Position numbers and translations under genes: made by a program. Positions 1 through 7,005 of a stretch of 18,966 nt of DNA are shown piece after piece. Below the pieces are notes generated by a model, which saw only the letters and a list, made by a program, of their open reading frames with translations, did not search any database and was not told where the DNA came from. The stretch's first letter is position 1, and each line of letters begins with the position of its first letter. The stretch comes from VRUE01 sp035260485 (GTDB lineage Bacteria; Actinomycetota; Thermoleophilia; Solirubrobacterales; 70-9), in the NCBI GenBank assembly GCA_035260485.1, contig DATFVC010000047.1, positions 1 to 18,966 of the forward strand. Direction: 5' to 3'.

Positions 1-441
1 CGAAACGCCGCATATCGGCGCCTATCCACGCACATTCACGCCGGAAGCGCGCGGGCCAGTCGATCTTGAAACCCCTGCAAATCGATTGGATCAAGGGTCA
101 CCACGCGCCGCCGGCCTCCCTAATTGCCATGCAGAAGGTCGAGGGTTCGAATCCCTTCAGCCGCTTCGCAGCGAATCCCCTGCACTTGGGCCGGTCGGCC
201 CTCGCGGGGGAAAATCAAACCACCCCCGCAGAATGCTGCTGGGCTCGTTCTTTCGCGCAGGTCTGACGATCGTGGCGTCGAGCTCACGGACTGCGGCTTC
301 GGCCTCTCTGCATTGAAATCCTCGATCACGGTCCTCGCCGTGGAATCAACTATCTAGCCAAGGAGCTGGAGGTGATCGAGGGCCCCAAGTGGGCCGTAGC
401 CTGCTGGGATAGCCACGCGAGGATCCTGTTTGCTTCCTGGC
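1..441. other. Gene-poor left edge around a tRNA remnant
   Basis: I see no convincing protein gene here. Several short frames are open, but they run straight through the tRNA remnant at 124-165 in every reading, which is the usual source of spurious proteins. A forward frame from about 312 to 500 is open and reads protein-like for some 40 residues, but it has no start codon, matches no family I recognise and runs into the antisense of the repeat-protein fragment. The first 65 bases could be the tail of a gene that starts outside the window. Confidence 0.4.
124..165 (+). tRNA. 3' fragment of tRNA-Gly(GCC), probable integration-site remnant
   Basis: The sequence reads as the 3' part of a tRNA. 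It has an anticodon loop TTGCCAT (anticodon GCC), the 3' anticodon strand GCAGA, a variable loop AGGTC, a T arm GAGGG-TTCGAAT-CCCTT (one G-T pair), a 3' acceptor strand CAGCCGC and discriminator T, typical of tRNA-Gly. The 5' anticodon strand TCTGC, the D arm and the 5' acceptor strand GCGGCTG are all missing upstream, so this is not a working gene. A copy that begins at the anticodon loop and runs to the 3' end is the usual footprint of a tyrosine-recombinase element integrated into a tRNA gene. By that logic the element would lie to the left and the old chromosome to the right. Confidence 0.65.
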
Positions 442-720
442 TCAGCCCTGCTGATCTTTCCTCAGCTTGGCTGCGGCTTTCACACAACGGGAGAACTCAG
501 TCCCCTTCTCGCCTTTGACGTGCTTTTTGCTTTTGCCCTTGCAGACCTGGCCCGGGCTCAGCTCTTTGTGGTTGGCGGCCTTCGCCATGGTGGTCACGCA
601 GCGGCTAAATGCCGTGCCCTTCTCACCGTCGACGTGCTGCTTGCTTTCGCCCCGGCAATAGCGACCGTTATCGCCTCGGTCATACCTGGAATCCACTCGC
701 ATCGGCAGACATCCGTTCAA
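442..720 (-). pseudogene. Truncated copy of the small Cys-repeat secreted protein
   Basis: The last 70 or so residues match the C-terminal two-repeat domain of the protein at 4996-5412: a first unit with SKQHV, GEKGT and FSRCV, then a second with SKKHV, GEKGT and FSRCVKAAAKLRK. The DNA is also clearly related to that gene over about 220 bases. The signal peptide and Pro-rich linker of the full-length relative are absent. They are replaced by about 20 unrelated residues read from a TTG codon at 720, so the product would not be exported by a signal peptide. I read it as a duplicated 3' end joined to foreign upstream DNA. Expression as a small cytoplasmic protein cannot be excluded. The upstream DNA resembles that of the sigma-factor gene at 7005. 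Confidence 0.6.
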
Positions 721-844
721 GGGTAGAGTCGATGGTCCGGTACTTCAACGGCTCAGTGCCCTAAATGTCAGCCAGAGAGTTCGGGTGCCTTCGCTTGATT
801 GGCGCCGTCCCGGCCGGTATAGCAAGAAGCGCAGCGCGACTTCT
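721..844. other. Intergenic, sigma-gene-like upstream sequence
   Basis: This holds no gene. On the reverse strand two blocks (about 751-767 and 710-727) resemble blocks upstream of the ECF sigma gene (7055-7070 and 7029-7047), in the same order but 15 bases further apart. See the separate finding. Confidence 0.35.
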
Positions 845-1177
845 TTAGCTCGAAACCACTGCCGAAGGTCGGTTGTTGCACGCTCGGTCGGTGCTGTAGC
901 TCTTGGCCTCATACAGCGCCCTGTCGGCACGGCGAAAGACCGCGTCGTAGTCGAAGGATTCGCCGCGGCGCGAAGCGCCGACCCCGAAGCTCATAGTCAC
1001 GCGAAGTCCGCCTCCCACCGTCTCGGCGGCGATCGCCTCGCGAAGCTCATCGGCCAGGGTCGCGGCGGATTCGAGATCCCCATCGAAATGAGCCAAGGAG
1101 GAAGGCCCTCTCGAGTGCGGCCTGGGAGTCGGTTTGTCGTTCTTTTGCAAGAGACTTAAGTTGCTCAAGCGGCGCAA
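845..1177 (-). pseudogene. C-terminal remnant of a GGDEF domain
   Basis: The frame keeps the end of a diguanylate cyclase GGDEF domain: a helix with DLESAATLADELREAI, the strand LRVTMSFGVGAS, and the closing helix with DYDAVFRRADRALYEAKS. These are the standard last third of the family. The GGDEF active-site motif and everything before it are missing; the residues upstream of the helix (before about 1095) do not look like the domain. The frame also runs on past the normal domain end into non-conserved sequence. GGDEF proteins make cyclic di-GMP, but this piece cannot be active. It lies among other remnants at the left edge. Confidence 0.6.
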
Positions 1178-1244
1178 GGATTCGGTGCGGCGAGGCCCAT
1201 CTCTATGCCGGGCGCGCCGTGCGTGAAGCCGTGTGAGAACTGGC

Positions 1245-1886
1245 TCAGCGCTCGGCGTGTGCGATCAGCGCGGCGCAGGCCTCGAGCGCCTCGAAGTGTG
1301 GCGCTTCGTCCTCGGGGACACCGGCGAGGATCTCGACCTCGGCACCCTCGAAGAGGTTGCAGATCAGCGCGGCGAGGGCGCGTGGGCGCATCGGCAGTTC
1401 GACGCCGCGCTCGGCCTGGAGGCGCTCGAGGCGCGCCTCGATGAGCTCGCGCCAGCCGCGCTGGGTGGCGCGCCAGCGCTCGGCAAGCTCGGGGTCGGCA
1501 AGTCCGGCAGCCCACAGCTCCCAGAGGATCCGCACGTAGCCGGAGTCGATGTCCTCGCGCAGGTAATCGCAGGCGGTGCGCCACTGCTCGGCGAATGACC
1601 GGCCGTCGCTGAACATCTCCTGCTGGCGGTCGAGCAGACGCTCGGTGAGGTCCTCGAGAACGGCGAGCAGCAAGCCGCGCTTGGAGCCGAAGTGGTAGTG
1701 GACCAGCGAGAGCCGCGCCCCCGCGCGGTCGGCGACGGCGCGCGTCGAGGTCGCTGCGTAGCCCTCCTCGCGAAGGAGATCGGTGGCGGCAGCGAGCAGC
1801 AGCGCACGCGTCGATCGGCCCTGCGCGACGCGAAGGTCCTCACTCGGCGCCGGTGCCGCACCTTCGTCAAGGTCGGGGGTTGACAT
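1245..1886 (-). CDS. TetR/AcrR-family transcriptional regulator
   Basis: The 213-residue product has the TetR layout: an N-terminal DNA-binding domain (residues about 24-72) with the helix-turn-helix around STRAVADRAGARLSLVHYHF, followed by GSKRGLLLAVL and an all-helical ligand-binding domain. The length is normal. The first 20 residues are a disordered acidic/Pro-Ala lead. The gene is divergent from the hydrolase-glycosyltransferase gene, with 92 bases between starts, and a perfect inverted repeat lies in that gap. It is therefore probably a repressor of itself and of the 1979-4548 unit, released by a small molecule. A TATACT box (reverse strand, 1895-1900) lies 8 bases upstream of the ATG, so the transcript may be leaderless. 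The ligand cannot be told from sequence. Confidence 0.9.
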   Translation of the reverse strand: MSTPDLDEGAAPAPSEDLRVAQGRSTRALLLAAATDLLREEGYAATSTRAVADRAGARLSLVHYHFGSKRGLLLAVLEDLTERLLDRQQEMFSDGRSFAEQWRTACDYLREDIDSGYVRILWELWAAGLADPELAERWRATQRGWRELIEARLERLQAERGVELPMRPRALAALICNLFEGAEVEILAGVPEDEAPHFEALEACAALIAHAER

Positions 1887-1909
1887 CGGGTCGCAGTATA
1901 CGATATAAG
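1880..1909 (+). promoter_or_regulatory. Promoter of the hydrolase-glycosyltransferase/cupin unit
   Basis: A perfect -35 box TTGACA (1880-1885) is followed after 18 bases by TATAAG (1904-1909), five of six matches to the -10 consensus. Transcription should start near 1916, inside the inverted repeat at 1914-1929. The -35 box overlaps the first codon of the divergent tetR gene. Confidence 0.6.
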
Positions 1910-1913
1910 TCGG

Positions 1914-1929
1914 TTGGTCGCCCGACCAA
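1914..1929. promoter_or_regulatory. Inverted repeat, likely TetR operator
   Basis: TTGGTCG-CC-CGACCAA is a perfect inverted repeat with 7-base arms and a 2-base centre, a typical size for TetR-family operators. It covers the expected transcription start of the forward gene and lies just upstream of the tetR promoter region, so one bound repressor could block both. A second quasi-palindrome, TATACGATATA (1897-1907), is adjacent and may simply be the overlapping -10 boxes. Confidence 0.6.
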
Positions 1930-1978
1930 TTTAGATTGCAAGACAGACACCCGACAGATCATCGAGCAGAGAGACAGG

Positions 1979-4159
1979 ATGAGCGTCACCGAGCAGGTCA
2001 CCGGCGAGAAGGCTGATGCAAGCGAGCAGACCCGAGCGCGGTATCCGGACGAGCACGGCTACATCGAGCGCGACGGCGTGCGCGTCTTCTATGAGGTCTA
2101 CGGCACCGGCGAGCCTACGATCCTGTTCTGCCCGACCTGGACGCTCGTGCACTCGCGGGTATGGAAGATGCAGATTCCCTACCTCGCCCGTCATCACCGT
2201 GTGGTCGTCTTCGACCCGCGCGGCAACGGCAAGAGCGACCGGCCCGGCACCATCGAGGCATATTCCGAGTCGCAGTTCGCCCAGGACGCCCTCGACGTCC
2301 TTGACGCGACCGGGACCGAGCAGGCGATCGTCGTCGGTCTCTCGCGCGGCACCCAGCGCGCCCTCCTGCTCGCCGCCGAGCACCCCGAGCGGGTGCTCGG
2401 CCTTGTCCTGATCAGCCCGTGGTTCCCCGCCAGCCGCTCGCTTGGCGGCCTGCGCTACCGGATCATGTCCCATCCGAGGGTGCAGCCGGGGTTCAAGCGC
2501 AAACCGATCACGACGCGCGGCTGGGCGAAGTTCAACGCCCTGCACTTTCGTCGCGATTTCCGTGATTTCGTCGAGTGGTTCGCCGCCATGTCGACGAACG
2601 AGGCCCATTCGACCAAGGGCTTCGACGACGTCGTCGAATGGGGCCTGCAGACCGACCCGGACACGCTGGCCCTGACCGTGCTCGCCGAATCGGCCGCGCC
2701 GGTCACCCGCCGCGACCAGCTGGCGCTTGCCTGCCGCGTGCAGTGCCCCGTGCTCGTCATCGGCGGGACGGAGGACAAGGTGACCTCTCACCCCGACGCC
2801 AGGGCGTTGGCGAAGGCGACGGGCGCAAAGCTCGTGGCGATTGAGGGCGGCGACCACGTCCCGCAGGCGCGGCATCCGGTTGAGGTGAACCTCGCGATCC
2901 GCAAGTTTGTCGACCCCTCCTTTGATCGGAACCCCACGGTTGATCGCGCCGATGTCCGGCCCCGAGCGCTGTTCGTCTCCTCGCCCATCGGCCTCGGCCA
3001 CGTGCGCCGGGACATCGCGATCGCACGCGAGCTGCGGGCCCTGGTCCCGGGCCTGCAGATCGACTGGCTCGCCCAGGACCCGGTGACGCCCGTGCTGGAG
3101 GCGGAGGGCGAGCGCATCCATCCAGCGAGTGAGCATTTGGCCAACGAGTCGGCCCATATCGAATCGGAGTCCGCCGGGCACGACCTGCAGTGCCTCCAGG
3201 CGCTGCGGCGTATGGACGAGATTCTGACCGCGAACTACATGGTCTTCGACGACGTCGTCAGCGAGACGCCGTATGACCTTTGGATCGGCGACGAGGCGTG
3301 GGAGCTCGACTACCACCTGCATAAGAACCCGGACCGCAAGCGCGCGTCTTTCGCCTGGCTGACGGACTTCGTCGGCTGGCTGCCGATGCCCGAGAACGGC
3401 GAGCGCGAGGCGTTTGTGGCGGCCGACCACAACGCCGAGGTAGTCGAGTACATCCGCGACCACCCGGAGATCCGCGACCGGGCGATCTTCGTCGGCAACC
3501 CCGACGGCATCGTCGGCGACCGCCTCGGCCCGGGCCTTCCGGGAATCCGCGAGTGGACCGAACAAAACTTCGACTTCGCCGGCTACATCACCGGCTTCGA
3601 CCAGGCCGAGCTGCGAGACCGCGAGCGCCTGCGCTCCGAGCTCGGCTACCAGCCGCACGAGCGCGTCTGCATCGTCACCGTCGGCGGCTCAGGCGTGGGA
3701 ACGGACCTGCTGCTGCGGGTCATGGCGGCCTTCCCCGCCACGGCGAAGCTCGTCCCCGGGCTGCGGATGATCGTCGTCGCCGGGCCGCGCATCGACCCGG
3801 CGACGCTGCCCGCCGCCGAGGGTCTGGAGGTTCGTGCCTACGTCGAGGACCTCTACCGCCACCTCGCCGCCTGCGATCTCGCCGTGGTCCAGGGCGGGCT
3901 GACGACCGCGATGGAGCTGACCGCCGCACAGCGGCCGTTCCTCTACTTCCCTCTGCGCCACCACTTCGAGCAGCGCTTTCACGTGGCCCGCCGGCTCGAC
4001 CATTACCGAGCCGGGCGCCGGATGGACTTCGACCATGCCACCCCCGACGTCATCGCCCGGGCCATCGCCGAGGAGATCGGACGCGACGTCGACTACCGCC
4101 CGGTGGAAACGGACGGCGCTCGCCTGGCGGCGCAACGCATCGCAGAGCTACTCAACTAA
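1979..4159 (+). CDS. Alpha/beta-hydrolase fused to a GT-B glycosyltransferase
   Basis: The 726-residue product has two domains. Residues about 26-313 are an alpha/beta-hydrolase: nucleophile elbow GLSRG with Ser122, a likely acid at Asp266 in GGTEDKV, and catalytic His293 in GGDHVPQ. Residues about 327-726 are a GT-B glycosyltransferase of the MurG/UDP-glycosyltransferase type: an N-terminal glycine loop SSPIGLGHVRRD (334-345), a second Rossmann start VTVGGSGVGTD (567-576), and a donor-binding segment VVQGGLTTAMELTAAQRPFLYFP (637-658, as separate conserved pieces). ATG 1979 is chosen because earlier in-frame starts lie upstream of the promoter. No signal peptide or membrane helix is seen, so it is probably cytoplasmic. 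A hydrolase that exposes a hydroxyl or acid and a transferase that glycosylates it would be a plausible pair; the substrate is unknown. Confidence 0.85.
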   Translation: MSVTEQVTGEKADASEQTRARYPDEHGYIERDGVRVFYEVYGTGEPTILFCPTWTLVHSRVWKMQIPYLARHHRVVVFDPRGNGKSDRPGTIEAYSESQFAQDALDVLDATGTEQAIVVGLSRGTQRALLLAAEHPERVLGLVLISPWFPASRSLGGLRYRIMSHPRVQPGFKRKPITTRGWAKFNALHFRRDFRDFVEWFAAMSTNEAHSTKGFDDVVEWGLQTDPDTLALTVLAESAAPVTRRDQLALACRVQCPVLVIGGTEDKVTSHPDARALAKATGAKLVAIEGGDHVPQARHPVEVNLAIRKFVDPSFDRNPTVDRADVRPRALFVSSPIGLGHVRRDIAIARELRALVPGLQIDWLAQDPVTPVLEAEGERIHPASEHLANESAHIESESAGHDLQCLQALRRMDEILTANYMVFDDVVSETPYDLWIGDEAWELDYHLHKNPDRKRASFAWLTDFVGWLPMPENGEREAFVAADHNAEVVEYIRDHPEIRDRAIFVGNPDGIVGDRLGPGLPGIREWTEQNFDFAGYITGFDQAELRDRERLRSELGYQPHERVCIVTVGGSGVGTDLLLRVMAAFPATAKLVPGLRMIVVAGPRIDPATLPAAEGLEVRAYVEDLYRHLAACDLAVVQGGLTTAMELTAAQRPFLYFPLRHHFEQRFHVARRLDHYRAGRRMDFDHATPDVIARAIAEEIGRDVDYRPVETDGARLAAQRIAELLN

Positions 4160-4176
4160 CAGGAGGAGAACACACC

Positions 4177-4548
4177 ATGAAATCCATCCCACGTGAAGAC
4201 GTCCCGGTCGTCATCGACGACAACGGCGTCGAGGTCCGCTTGCGCGACGAGGGCGGCCTCTCTGTCGGGTTCGTGCAGCTGCCGGCTGGCGCCGATCTGC
4301 GCCCCGCCACCAAGGGCCTCCCGGACGACCTCTGCCCGTGTCCGCATTGGGGGTACATGATCAAGGGCCGCGTGCGGATGCACACCCTGGACGGGCATCA
4401 GGACTTCGCCGCCGGGGAAGCGTTCTACTGGGCTCCCGGCCACGCTCCCGAGGCGCTCGAGGACTCTGAGTACGTCGACTTCTCACCGACCGAGGAGTTC
4501 CGGCGGGTGATCGAGCACATCACGTCCGGAGCTGGCGCATCGGCATGA
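4177..4548 (+). CDS. Small cupin-domain protein
   Basis: The 123-residue product is one cupin barrel. The core runs from CPHWGYMIKGRVRMHTLDG (about residues 49-67) through AGEAFYWAPGHAPEA, the two-part cupin layout with His residues at metal-ligand positions. The start is fixed by a strong AGGAGG Shine-Dalgarno (4161-4166) ten bases before the ATG. It follows the hydrolase-glycosyltransferase stop by 17 bases, so the two are surely one operon under the upstream promoter and TetR operator. Single-domain cupins of this size may be isomerases, dioxygenases or ligand-binding accessories. Here it probably acts on or binds the same small molecule as its neighbour; that is inference. Confidence 0.85.
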   Translation: MKSIPREDVPVVIDDNGVEVRLRDEGGLSVGFVQLPAGADLRPATKGLPDDLCPCPHWGYMIKGRVRMHTLDGHQDFAAGEAFYWAPGHAPEALEDSEYVDFSPTEEFRRVIEHITSGAGASA

Positions 4549-4600
4549 CAGCAGGTCGGCCGTTTGTAGTTGGATCGAAAGTGGGACATTTCAGTCAGGC

Positions 4601-4806
4601 TCAGGGCTCCAGTTCCAGCACCACATCGAACTTCTCCACGGCGGCGCGCTCACCCATGCTGTTGTCTCCGCTCGGAGGCGACATCGAGTTCAGCGTCCCG
4701 TCCCCTTGGCGGTAGTCCTCCTCGCTCTCAAAGAAGGCGATCGCCAGCGCCTTCTTGCCCTCGGGGTCGTTGAGGATCAGGAGCTTCTTCCAATCGAGCC
4801 AGCGGC
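4601..4806 (-). pseudogene. C-terminal remnant of a dimeric alpha/beta-barrel (ABM-like) protein
   Basis: Reading the reverse strand from about 4806 to the stop at 4601 gives roughly 67 residues. They contain KKLLILNDPEGKKALAIAFF, ESEEDYRQGDGTLNSMSPP and a closing strand VEKFDVVLELEP, which match the pattern of the last half of antibiotic-biosynthesis-monooxygenase-like (ferredoxin-fold) proteins common in actinobacteria. There is no start codon in frame near the break. Upstream of it the protein-like reading moves to another frame with a hydrophobic stretch. The N-terminal half is lost, so this is a broken gene. The remaining DNA up to 4995 has nothing else I can support. Confidence 0.5.
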
Positions 4807-4995
4807 CTTGGGCAGAGCCTGCTGATCGCGCTTCGCAACGCCAACGGCACCGAGCCCGACGAGGACGACTGCGGTTAGGCGGACGCGGCGTCGGTCCCAG
4901 AGGCAGCTCGTCGGTGGGACTCTTGGCGGATGAGGTGAGGACACGCCCCCCGCCGCCTAAACGTGGCGGCAGGGACCGTTTGGCTTGGCTCAGCC

Positions 4996-5412
4996 CTACT
5001 GAGCTTTCCTGAGCTTGGCGGCGGCTTTCACACAGCGGCTGAACGGCGTGCCTTTCTCACCTTTGACGTGCTTCTTGCTCATCCCCTTGCAAGCCTGGCC
5101 GGGGCTCAGCTTTTCGTCATTGGCGGCCTTTGCCATTGCGGTCACGCACTGGCTGAACGGCGTGCCCTTCTCACCGGCGACGTGTTTTTTGCTTTGACCC
5201 TGACAGTAGACGCCGTAAGCCTTCGCCTTTTCGGGCAGCGGCGCGCCCGGTCCCGGCGTTTTGGGGGCTGGCGTTTCGGGCGTGTACTTCGGGCCGTTGC
5301 TGTGGCCATTGCCCTGACCGGGGTTCGTGGGCTGGCTTGCCAGGGCCATCGCGGGTGCCGTCGCGAGGGCGAGCGCGCCGAGAACCACCGCAATCTTCGT
5401 CTGGAGCTTCAT
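4996..5412 (-). CDS. Small secreted protein with evenly spaced Cys repeats
   Basis: The 138-residue product starts with a clear signal peptide (MKLQTK, a hydrophobic core, cleavage likely after AMALA at about residue 26). A Gly/Asn and then Pro/Thr-rich linker follows (27-62), then two near-identical units with SKKHV, GEKGTPFS and CV. The four cysteines, 70, 89, 108 and 127, are exactly 19 residues apart, giving a 38-residue repeat period. The unit is Lys-rich and ends AAAKLRKAQ. ATG 5412 is chosen because AGGAGG lies just upstream (reverse strand, about 5417-5422). Probably an exported protein with disulfides; I recognise no named family. It lies 99 bases downstream of the ECF sigma gene in the same direction. 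A truncated relative lies at 442-720. Confidence 0.85.
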   Translation of the reverse strand: MKLQTKIAVVLGALALATAPAMALASQPTNPGQGNGHSNGPKYTPETPAPKTPGPGAPLPEKAKAYGVYCQGQSKKHVAGEKGTPFSQCVTAMAKAANDEKLSPGQACKGMSKKHVKGEKGTPFSRCVKAAAKLRKAQ

Positions 5413-5493
5413 CGTGCCTCCTGGTTCATGCACCCCACCGGGGGGCGCGTTTGCCTTCTGTGTGCCGAAACGCCGATCGGCGACGCCTGTCAG

Positions 5494-5518
5494 GCCCTAT
5501 CTGCGGCGCGTCTAGGGC
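5494..5518 (-). terminator. Hairpin at the end of the sigma-factor gene
   Basis: GCCCTA and TAGGGC form a perfect 6-bp stem with a 13-base loop, overlapping the TAG stop codon of the sigma gene. There is no T run, so termination is uncertain. A perfect 12-base palindrome, CGCCGATCGGCG (5471-5482), lies between it and the next gene and could be an operator or a second hairpin. Confidence 0.3.
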
Positions 5519-7005
5519 TTCTTGCCCGTTTCGTGCTCCGGGGAGGCTTCTTCGGCGCCCGCAGCCCGGGTGGCCGCGCTCCCGTGTGAGTGCGCTTCGG
5601 GTGCGGCGACGCTGGACGGGGACGATGAGGTTCCTTTTTCGCCGCTGGGCTTCATTGGGTGGGCCGGATGGGGTGGCTTGGCTGGGTGCGCGGGGTGGCT
5701 CTGGGTTCCGGCCGATCCGTGATCGGCGGCTTTGTGGGTAGCCGCCGTCTGCTGTCCGTGCGCGGAAGCACTGGGAAGCTGCTTTTCGTGTCCCTTGCCG
5801 TGGGGGTGGGCGACGGAGGTGCTTTGGGAGATGGGAGCCGGGGCGGCTTCGGCGTTCGTCTTGCCGCCGCCGGGGTTCGCCACCTTCCCGGCTCTCCGCT
5901 TCGCGGCCTGGGAGGCACCGAGGTAGCCGGCACCTTTCGCCCCTGCGGCGGACCCCGCAGTGGCGCTCACCGCGGCCGCAGCCGCCTGAGTCGGCCGCGC
6001 CCCCGCCGAACCGGCACCCGCCGGCTGCTCCGCCCGAGTCGCCTGCGAACCGCCGCCACCCGGCAGCCCGACATCGATCAAGCCGCCCCGGTCCGCCGCG
6101 CCGACGCCGATCGCGGCCACGACCGCAACAGTCGCCGCACCTTTTAGCGCTGCTGAGGCGCCAAGCGATTTGGCCGCTCCGCCACCGAGCGCGGTCGCGA
6201 GGCCGCCGCCTGCAGCGCCGTGGCCGCCGAGCAAGCCCTGCAGCAACCCCGCCGCAGCGACCGCCGGCAGCGGCGAGAGCGCGGCGAGGTCTCGCTCGCG
6301 GCCCTCGATTTCCTCGCGGAAGCGCCGGCAGCTCCCGCAGCTGCGCAGATGGGCGCGAAGGTCACCGCGCCGGGTGACGCGGCCGTCTCCGTCAGAGAGC
6401 GCTTTGGTCACCGTCTCGCAGCTCATCTCCCGTCCTTCATCCATCTGTCGCAGGCTCAGCCGCGCCTCGTAGAGGGTCTGACGGGCAACCGCGGAGGAGG
6501 TGCCGAGCGCAGCCCCGATCTCGGCGAAGTCGAGGCCCGCCAACTCGCGCATGACCAGGGCGCCACGCTGGCGTTCGGGAAGCTCGCCCAGGTCGGAGAT
6601 CAACCCCCGTAGCCGCTCTCTTACCGCCGCCTCCTCGGCCAGGCCGGACCCCGCGGCCGCCAGATCGGGGTCGAGCTGGCGCGTCTCGCGGCGACGGCGG
6701 AGCAGCTCGATCGACTCGTTGTGAGCGATCCGGTAGAGCCACGGCTTCAGTTCGATATGCCTCTCCTCGCCCGGCAACGCTCGCAGCACCTTGACCATCG
6801 TGTTCTGCAGGACGTCCTGAGCGTCCTCGGAGTTGCCGACGATCGCCAGGCAGTAGCGGTACAGGCTCTGGTGATAGCGGTCGAAGATCGCCGCGAAGGC
6901 GCGCTCGTCTCCCTTTACCGCTCGCTGCGCGAGGCGGTCGTCGGAGAGCACGCGCGTGATCCTCGAGCCCACATGTAGCCCACTCTCCAGGCCCGCTTCG
7001 CTCAT
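5512..7005 (-). CDS. ECF sigma factor fused to a zinc-finger anti-sigma-like tail
   Basis: The 497-residue product begins as an ECF sigma factor. Region 2 (about 24-107) has DAQDVLQNTMVKVLRAL and KPWLYRIAHNESIELLRRRR. Region 4 (about 133-187) has LPERQRGALVMRELAGLDFAEIGAALG. Instead of ending near residue 190 it continues with C196 and then HLRSCGSC (His219, Cys223, Cys226), the H-x3-C-x2-C core of zf-HC2 anti-sigma domains. A Gly/Ala-rich stretch, one membrane helix (about 287-304) and some 190 residues of Ala/Ser/His/Pro-rich sequence with HPAHPAKPPHPAHPMKP follow. The tail should lie outside the membrane. Sigma factor and membrane-bound inhibitor therefore appear to be one chain, which would need cleavage or a conformational signal to act. 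The small secreted protein gene follows it. Confidence 0.85.
   Translation of the reverse strand: MSEAGLESGLHVGSRITRVLSDDRLAQRAVKGDERAFAAIFDRYHQSLYRYCLAIVGNSEDAQDVLQNTMVKVLRALPGEERHIELKPWLYRIAHNESIELLRRRRETRQLDPDLAAAGSGLAEEAAVRERLRGLISDLGELPERQRGALVMRELAGLDFAEIGAALGTSSAVARQTLYEARLSLRQMDEGREMSCETVTKALSDGDGRVTRRGDLRAHLRSCGSCRRFREEIEGRERDLAALSPLPAVAAAGLLQGLLGGHGAAGGGLATALGGGAAKSLGASAALKGAATVAVVAAIGVGAADRGGLIDVGLPGGGGSQATRAEQPAGAGSAGARPTQAAAAAVSATAGSAAGAKGAGYLGASQAAKRRAGKVANPGGGKTNAEAAPAPISQSTSVAHPHGKGHEKQLPSASAHGQQTAATHKAADHGSAGTQSHPAHPAKPPHPAHPMKPSGEKGTSSSPSSVAAPEAHSHGSAATRAAGAEEASPEHETGKKP

Noticed and set aside
120..329. Reverse-strand small protein ending in GIRTLDLLHGN, and forward proteins with KVEGSNPFSRF
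   Set aside because: Both are translations through the T arm and acceptor end of the tRNA-Gly remnant, a well-known source of spurious proteins.
1931..3658. 575-residue open frame on the reverse strand
   Set aside because: It is antisense to the hydrolase-glycosyltransferase gene, has no recognisable domain, and is a by-product of G/C-rich third positions.
4571..4600. GAAAGTGGGACATTTCA-like segment resembling ends seen near some insertion sequences
   Set aside because: There is no transposase, no matching inverted end and no target duplication in the window; the resemblance is from memory only.
5471..5482. Perfect 12-base palindrome CGCCGATCGGCG
   Set aside because: Short GC-rich palindromes are frequent in such DNA. 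It is noted with the nearby hairpin but is not supported as an operator.
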